DNA of 6,413 bases from JACQNR01 sp049515175 (GTDB lineage: Bacteria > Acidobacteriota > Terriglobia > UBA7540), in the NCBI GenBank assembly GCA_049515175.1, contig JBEKUI010000258.1, forward strand, positions 1 through 6,413, read 5' to 3'. Below, piece by piece: positions 4,618-6,413 of this stretch. The position numbers and the translations under genes were made by a program. The notes beneath the pieces were generated by a model. That model made no database searches. It was not told the DNA's origin and was given only the letters and a program-made list of their open reading frames with translations. Position 1 is the first letter of the stretch. Each line of letters begins with the position of its first letter.

Positions 4618-6413
4618 ATGCGGATCGGAGTTGATACCGGCGGGACGTTCACCGATTGTGTGACCGTCAAGAATGGGGAAATCACAATCCTCAAAGTTTT
4701 CTCCACTCCGGAGAATGTCGCTCGCGCTATCGTCGATGGCATTTTCCAGATGCTCGACGGGCGGCAACCGACGGAGCTCGAAGTCATCCATGGAACGACG
4801 ATGGGCACGAATAGCCTGCTCGAGCGCCGCGGCGCGCGTGTGGCGCTCGTGACGACCGCAGGCTTCGAAGATTTGATCGAAATCGGCCGCCAGAACCGGC
4901 CACGACTCTACGATTTAAACGTCCAACGGGAGCCGCCTCTCGTCCCCCGCGCTCTGCGCTGGGGCGTGCGCGAGCGCACCGCCGCGAATGGCACGATTCT
5001 GGAACGGCCATCTTCCGTCGAACTGCGGCGGCTGAAGCGAGAATTGAAGCGGGCGAGGGCGGAGTCCGTCGCCCTCTGCTTTCTCTTCTCTTTTGCGAAT
5101 CCCTCGAATGAGCGCCAGGTGCTCCGCGCCCTTCGCGACCTCGGAATCCCCATTTCCGTCTCCCACGAAATTCTTCCCCAGTTCCGCGAATACGAACGCC
5201 TCTCCAGCGTGGCGATCAACGCCTACCTCGTGCCCAAGATGAGCATGTACCTGGGGGATCTCCGCCGCATGGTGGGGAAGCGCGGAAGATTCTCCCACCC
5301 TCACGGCGGCCGCGTCTATGTGATGCAATCGAGCGGCGGCATCACGACCGCCGAGCGGGCCGCACGCGAGCCCGTGCGCACGATTCTCTCCGGCCCGGCG
5401 GGCGGCGTCGTGGCGGCCGCCTGGCTCGCCCGGCACCTGGGAGTCGCGCGCGCCATCAGCTTCGATATGGGCGGCACCTCGACCGACGTTTGCCTGATCG
5501 ATGGCCAGCCGCGCACGACGAGCGAAACAACTCTCGCCGGCCTGCCCGTGGCCGTGCCGGTACTGGACGTTCACTCAGTGGGCGCGGGCGGGGGTTCGCT
5601 CGCCCGCCTCGATCCTGGCGGCGCGCTGCGCGTCGGGCCTGAAAGCGCCGGCGCCTTGCCCGGCCCGGCGTGCTATCGTCGCGGCGGCAATCGCCCCACC
5701 GTGACGGACGCGAATCTTGTGCTGGGCCGGCTCGACCCAGCACACTTTCTGGGCGGAACTTACCCCCTCGATTTGAATGCGAGTGAAAAGGCCTTCGGGG
5801 CACTTCTCAAAGGTGCGGGGCCGCGGTTCAAATCTCGCCTCGCGCTCGCCCAGGGGATCGTTGCGGTGGCCAACGCCAACATGGAACGCGCTCTGCGCGT
5901 GATCTCGGTCGAGCGCGGTTACGACCCACGCGACTTCTCCCTGATCTGTTTCGGCGGCGCGGGAGGATTGCACGCCGCCGATTTGGCGCGCGCACTGGCT
6001 CTCGCGCGGGTGATTGTGCCGCCCCACCCAGGAGCATTCTCAGCGCTGGGCATTCTGATTTCCGACATCGTCAAGGACGTCTCGCGCTCCATCCTGCGGA
6101 TCGTTCCGGGTCGTGCGAACGGAAACCGGCGGGAGTTCTCGGAGTTTCTTCGGATGCTCCGGAGAGAAATGCAGCACCTCGAGGCGAAGGCGCGGAGAGG
6201 ACTCCGCGAGGAGCATTTTGCTGCCACACGAGCGAGCGCCGACTGGCAACTCGACGTTCGCTACCAGGGACAAGCCTACGAGTTGACAGTGCCATTCGCC
6301 GACGACTTCCCTGCCCACTTCGATCGCGCCCACGAGAAGGCGTATGGCTACGCCCACGGCGGACGTGCGCTGGAGGTCGTGAATCTGCGCGTCCGGCTGA
6401 CAATCCCCACGCC
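4618..6413 (+). CDS. hyuA: Hydantoinase/oxoprolinase family protein, A (HyuA-type) subunit (3' end outside window)
   Basis: The frame is open from ATG 4618 to the right edge (598 codons plus two bases). It belongs to the ASKHA-fold A-subunit family of N-methylhydantoinases, 5-oxoprolinases and acetone/acetophenone carboxylases, which couple ATP hydrolysis to attack on an amide or carbonyl substrate, usually with a HyuB partner. Seen in order: GVDTGGTFTD at 4-13 (first phosphate motif), HGTTMGTNSLLER at 58-70, SSGG at 238-241, SGPAGG at 258-263, FDMGGTSTDV at 282-291 (second phosphate motif), DVHSVGAGGGS at 317-327, GPACY at 349-353, TDANLVLGRL at 363-372, FGGAGGLHA at 445-453, VRYQGQAYEL at 547-556 and YGYAH near 576-580. 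Stand-alone HyuA is about 690 residues, so about 90 may be missing. A fused HyuA-HyuB form cannot be excluded. No convincing Shine-Dalgarno precedes the ATG; TGGAAA is 7 nt away. Substrate cannot be told. It starts 91 nt after tsaD. Confidence 0.93.
   Translation, partial: MRIGVDTGGTFTDCVTVKNGEITILKVFSTPENVARAIVDGIFQMLDGRQPTELEVIHGTTMGTNSLLERRGARVALVTTAGFEDLIEIGRQNRPRLYDLNVQREPPLVPRALRWGVRERTAANGTILERPSSVELRRLKRELKRARAESVALCFLFSFANPSNERQVLRALRDLGIPISVSHEILPQFREYERLSSVAINAYLVPKMSMYLGDLRRMVGKRGRFSHPHGGRVYVMQSSGGITTAERAAREPVRTILSGPAGGVVAAAWLARHLGVARAISFDMGGTSTDVCLIDGQPRTTSETTLAGLPVAVPVLDVHSVGAGGGSLARLDPGGALRVGPESAGALPGPACYRRGGNRPTVTDANLVLGRLDPAHFLGGTYPLDLNASEKAFGALLKGAGPRFKSRLALAQGIVAVANANMERALRVISVERGYDPRDFSLICFGGAGGLHAADLARALALARVIVPPHPGAFSALGILISDIVKDVSRSILRIVPGRANGNRREFSEFLRMLRREMQHLEAKARRGLREEHFAATRASADWQLDVRYQGQAYELTVPFADDFPAHFDRAHEKAYGYAHGGRALEVVNLRVRLTIPT

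Noticed and set aside
4915..6027. Long minus-strand open frames opposite hyuA (4915-5574 and 5575-6027, 219 and 150 codons)
   Set aside because: They lie fully inside a gene with unmistakable HyuA motifs. Their translations are Arg/Ala/Gly/His-rich without recognisable domains, as expected for the antisense frame of high-GC coding DNA.
1..6413. CRISPR array, insertion sequence, toxin-antitoxin pair or defence system
   Set aside because: No spaced direct repeats, transposase motifs, terminal inverted repeats or defence domains are seen. All substantial frames are accounted for by conserved housekeeping or metabolic genes.

Overview
The window (about 6.4 kb, GC-rich) is ordinary chromosomal DNA of a free-living bacterium: seven protein genes, tightly packed and transcribed in alternating directions. 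I find no tRNA or rRNA gene, insertion sequence, prophage or CRISPR array. Gene content, high GC, and the style of the zinc-ribbon protein (short FmdB core with a Ser/Lys/Pro/Ala-rich tail) suggest a soil-type Acidobacteriota genome. That assignment is inferred from memory of family style and is not proven by the sequence.

Layout, left to right: (1) the 3' part of a DusB-like tRNA-dihydrouridine synthase (+), cut by the window edge; (2) a small single-domain PilZ protein (+), probably co-transcribed with it and probably starting at TTG 562; (3) rsmI (-), the 16S rRNA C1402 2'-O-methyltransferase, convergent with pilZ and separated from it by 30 bp that hold a terminator-like hairpin; (4) a divergent promoter region at about 1783-1934; (5) a small FmdB-type zinc-ribbon protein (+), probably starting at TTG 1935 behind a near-consensus promoter; (6) galU (-), UTP-glucose-1-phosphate uridylyltransferase, convergent with fmdB across 33 bp; (7) a 258-bp divergent intergenic region with a galU promoter candidate and a short heptamer repeat; (8) tsaD (+), the tRNA t6A catalytic subunit, longer than usual; (9) a hyuA-type hydantoinase/oxoprolinase A subunit (+) that runs off the right edge.

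Functionally, three genes act on RNA modification for translation (dus on tRNA dihydrouridine, tsaD on tRNA t6A37, rsmI on 16S rRNA Cm1402). galU supplies UDP-glucose for envelope polysaccharides. The PilZ protein is a possible c-di-GMP receptor, and hyuA is an ATP-dependent amide-ring hydrolase or carboxylase subunit. They do not form an evident single pathway. I see no convincing new multi-gene system. The points worth a second look are small-scale: start codons decided by Shine-Dalgarno spacing, an inverted repeat between two divergent promoters, a PilZ motif substitution, two insertions in TsaD, and a strong hairpin in the hyuA leader.
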